Source: an uncultured Oscillospiraceae bacterium
GTDB taxonomy: Bacteria; Bacillota; Clostridia; Oscillospirales; Acutalibacteraceae
DNA: 64,000 nt
Direction of reading: 5' to 3'
NCBI GenBank assembly: GCA_959601025.1
Contig: CAUGOD010000002.1
Coordinates: 62,001 to 126,000, forward strand
Part shown: piece after piece, positions 62,193 to 64,000 of the stretch
Layout of the letters: every line of letters starts with the position of its first letter
How positions within the stretch are numbered: the first letter of the stretch is position 1
Translations under genes and position numbers: made by a program
Notes under the pieces: model-generated
Databases searched by the model: none
Told to the model about the DNA's origin: nothing
What the model saw: only the letters and a program-made list of their open reading frames with translations

Positions 62193-64000
62193 TTATGCTT
62201 CCGCCCATTCGGTCAGCAGCGTTTCCTGCAGCTCGCCGCCGCCCGCCGGTAAGCGAGCCGACAAGCGGAGGGTTTTCACCTCCTGCGGGCCGAGGGAGAC
62301 GGTGAACCGCCGCCCCAGCAGGGGCAGCTCCACGCCGCAGACCGCCGCTTTTCCCGCCGTTTCCACAAGACGGAGGACAAACCCGTCCCCGTCCTCGGCG
62401 GTTTTCAGCGCGGCGGCGAGCACGTTATCCGCCGACAGCCGGATTCCCTCGCATATCGGGGGCAGCACGCCGCCGTGGTGGGTTTCCATGACCGCCTCCG
62501 GCGGCCGGTTGAGCAGGGCGGCCTCCCGCACGACGGCGGAGGGGTCGTTCTGCGAATAGGGGATGAGGGAATAGCGGAAAAACTGCTCGCCCAGGTCCAT
62601 ATATTCCACCAGGTCGTCCCGCTTCCCGAAATGGTCGGCGTAGACCGCGCTGCGGGCGACGGTCATCCGCAAATCGTTCCCTTTGGCGCAGAAGCTGTAT
62701 TTGCCGTCGTTCAGCAGGGCCAGCCCTGCCCCGTCCCGGCCGTAAAGCCCGGCCCATTCGTGGGAAGGCTCCTCCTCCCCGTTCGCCTCCTTGGTCAGGA
62801 AGCCGAAGGGCAGGGAATAGGCGGCGCGGGGCTCCTCCGTCCGCACCGGGAAGGAGAGCTTGGCGATTTTCAGCGGCTCGTGCCAGTCCAGCCGGCAGCG
62901 CACGTCCAGCACCGCCCGCCCGGCGGCGAGGGAAAAATCCTGCGTAAGGGTGGAGGCGCCGTACCGGCTGGTTACCCGCAGGGCGGCGCGGACCGGGCCG
63001 TTTTCCAGCACCCGCAGCTCCGCCCCGCTGAAGGTCCCGGCCTCGTTGTCGAAGGTAAACACCCCGTGCGCCCAAGTATCGGAGACCGCGTCGTCCATCA
63101 CCAGCGCCCGCGCCATCGGGCCCGCCGCCAGCTCCCTCCCCGCCGCCTTGTCGGTGAACCGGACGATGCCGCCGGCCGCCGGATCGAATTCCACCCGCAG
63201 CCGCTCGTTTTCCAGATAGTTTTTCCCGGCCGTTACGGCCGGTTCGGCCGCCGGCAGGTCGAACAGATGATCCTGGTACAGGTAATAGGTCGCGTAGCCG
63301 AAGGCGGGAAGCTCCGCCATAAACAGCATGTTAAAAAGGTCCTCCCCGTTGGTCTGGGGGCCGCGGATGGTCTGGACGGGAAGGGGGCGGCCCTGCTCGT
63401 CGGTTACGCCGGTATTGGTCAGGTTGATCGGAAGGGGGAGCGAGACCGGGAAGGAATGAGGATTGAACACCACATAGGGCGCACCCTTCCCTTCTTTTTC
63501 CCACAGCTTCCAGCCGTTTTTCTGGCAGGGGGAACGGTCGAGAATGTCGGTGGTGCGGACATTCCAGGAAAGCCGTTGGAGGGCCAGCGCCGCCGCGTTG
63601 TTCGCCGCGTCCCGGGCGGCGGCAAACGAATCCAGCGCCTCGTCGCACGCCTCCCGAAGACAGCACCCGGCGAGAACGTCGTGGAACTGGTTGAACAGCA
63701 TCTTCTCCCACGCCCTTGTCAGCGTCTCACGCTGCGGCGGCAGGGACAGGAGGGCGGCGGCAAGGACGTCGTAGGTCTCCGCCGCGAGCAGGGCGTTTTC
63801 GGTCCGCCGGTTGGCGGCCTTGATGGCGGAATGCGCCGCGTAACAGCCGCTCGCGTGGTGCTGGAGGTCGTCCCGTACCACCGGCAGACGGTCGGTCAGC
63901 CCGGCCGCGGCCACGTCGTCGAAATACTGCCGGGTAGAGGAAAAGCGAACCGCTTCCTCCTCCGCGCAGGCGGCGGTGAGCAGGGTCAGTTCCCGGATGC
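62193..64000 (-). CDS. GH38 alpha-mannosidase (partial, N-terminal part outside window)
   Basis: The frame is open to the right edge, so at least 602 C-terminal residues are present and the N-terminal catalytic part is missing. The middle (three-helix) domain of GH38 enzymes is visible: HASGCYAAHSAIKAANRRTENALL and FNQFHDVLAGCC, with the family's His/Asp ligand HD in the latter. The beta-sandwich C-terminal domains follow (DNEAGTFSGAELRVLENGPVRAALRV in outline). The enzyme removes alpha-linked mannose from oligosaccharides, usually in the cytoplasm. It is convergent with the XRE gene and may belong to another glycan locus beyond the window. Confidence 0.92.
   Translation of the reverse strand, partial: IRELTLLTAACAEEEAVRFSSTRQYFDDVAAAGLTDRLPVVRDDLQHHASGCYAAHSAIKAANRRTENALLAAETYDVLAAALLSLPPQRETLTRAWEKMLFNQFHDVLAGCCLREACDEALDSFAAARDAANNAAALALQRLSWNVRTTDILDRSPCQKNGWKLWEKEGKGAPYVVFNPHSFPVSLPLPINLTNTGVTDEQGRPLPVQTIRGPQTNGEDLFNMLFMAELPAFGYATYYLYQDHLFDLPAAEPAVTAGKNYLENERLRVEFDPAAGGIVRFTDKAAGRELAAGPMARALVMDDAVSDTWAHGVFTFDNEAGTFSGAELRVLENGPVRAALRVTSRYGASTLTQDFSLAAGRAVLDVRCRLDWHEPLKIAKLSFPVRTEEPRAAYSLPFGFLTKEANGEEEPSHEWAGLYGRDGAGLALLNDGKYSFCAKGNDLRMTVARSAVYADHFGKRDDLVEYMDLGEQFFRYSLIPYSQNDPSAVVREAALLNRPPEAVMETHHGGVLPPICEGIRLSADNVLAAALKTAEDGDGFVLRLVETAGKAAVCGVELPLLGRRFTVSLGPQEVKTLRLSARLPAGGGELQETLLTEWAEA

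Overview
The window looks like a chromosome segment of a GC-rich (about 60 %) anaerobic Firmicute, most likely in the Oscillospirales/Ruminococcaceae sphere of Clostridia. The reasons are the canonical Gram-positive rimP-nusA-rnpM-ylxQ-infB-rbfA-nrnA-truB-ribF cluster, pyruvate phosphate dikinase, an iorAB/CoA-ligase module typical of anaerobes, SD motifs of the GAAAGGA/AGGAGG type, and the absence of respiratory genes. The genus cannot be read from the sequence.

Layout. 1-15845 (+) is a carbohydrate uptake locus. It holds a large substrate-binding protein (5' end outside the window), two permease pairs, a membrane-anchored beta-propeller/TPR/Yip1 protein, a DUF5696 protein, a second lipoprotein substrate-binding protein, a secreted and a cytosolic copy of an unrecognised toroid-like protein, and a DUF4434 TIM-barrel protein. 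No ATPase subunit is present, so a shared MsmX-type ATPase is implied. 15954-22810 (-) carries a Pro/Ala-rich membrane protein, proA and proB separated by a truncated yfhO-like gene, an M16 peptidase and a ZIP metal transporter. 22969-32385 (+) is the translation/RNA operon; its last gene fuses RibF to a HAD phosphatase. A YjdF-like membrane protein and a transposase remnant follow.

ppdK (-) and prs-pth-mfd (+) diverge from a promoter region at 36442-36589. 42440-46399 holds small enzymes: a flavin reductase-like protein, a TIM-barrel protein, an M14 peptidase, a Nudix hydrolase and a frameshifted gene. 46420-51616 (-) is an aromatic 2-oxo acid module in which iorAB is flanked by two phenylacetate-CoA ligase genes. 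A VOC protein, a sodium:solute symporter and a divergent AraC regulator follow. 55699-60968 (+) holds a GH13 glucosidase with a hairpin-rich leader, a serine hydrolase, a membrane protein and an ABC exporter. The right end has a truncated phospholipase C-like gene, a divergent SLOG/XRE pair and the C-terminal part of a GH38 alpha-mannosidase (-).

The most unusual items are the DUF5696 glycan locus with its secreted/cytosolic toroid pair, the RibF-HAD fusion, a peptidyl-tRNA hydrolase with two altered conserved active-site positions, the yfhO fragment inside proBA, a duplicated promoter-hairpin unit at 43161-43304, and the tandem hairpin leader of the GH13 gene. I saw no rRNA, tRNA, CRISPR array, prophage or recognisable defence island.
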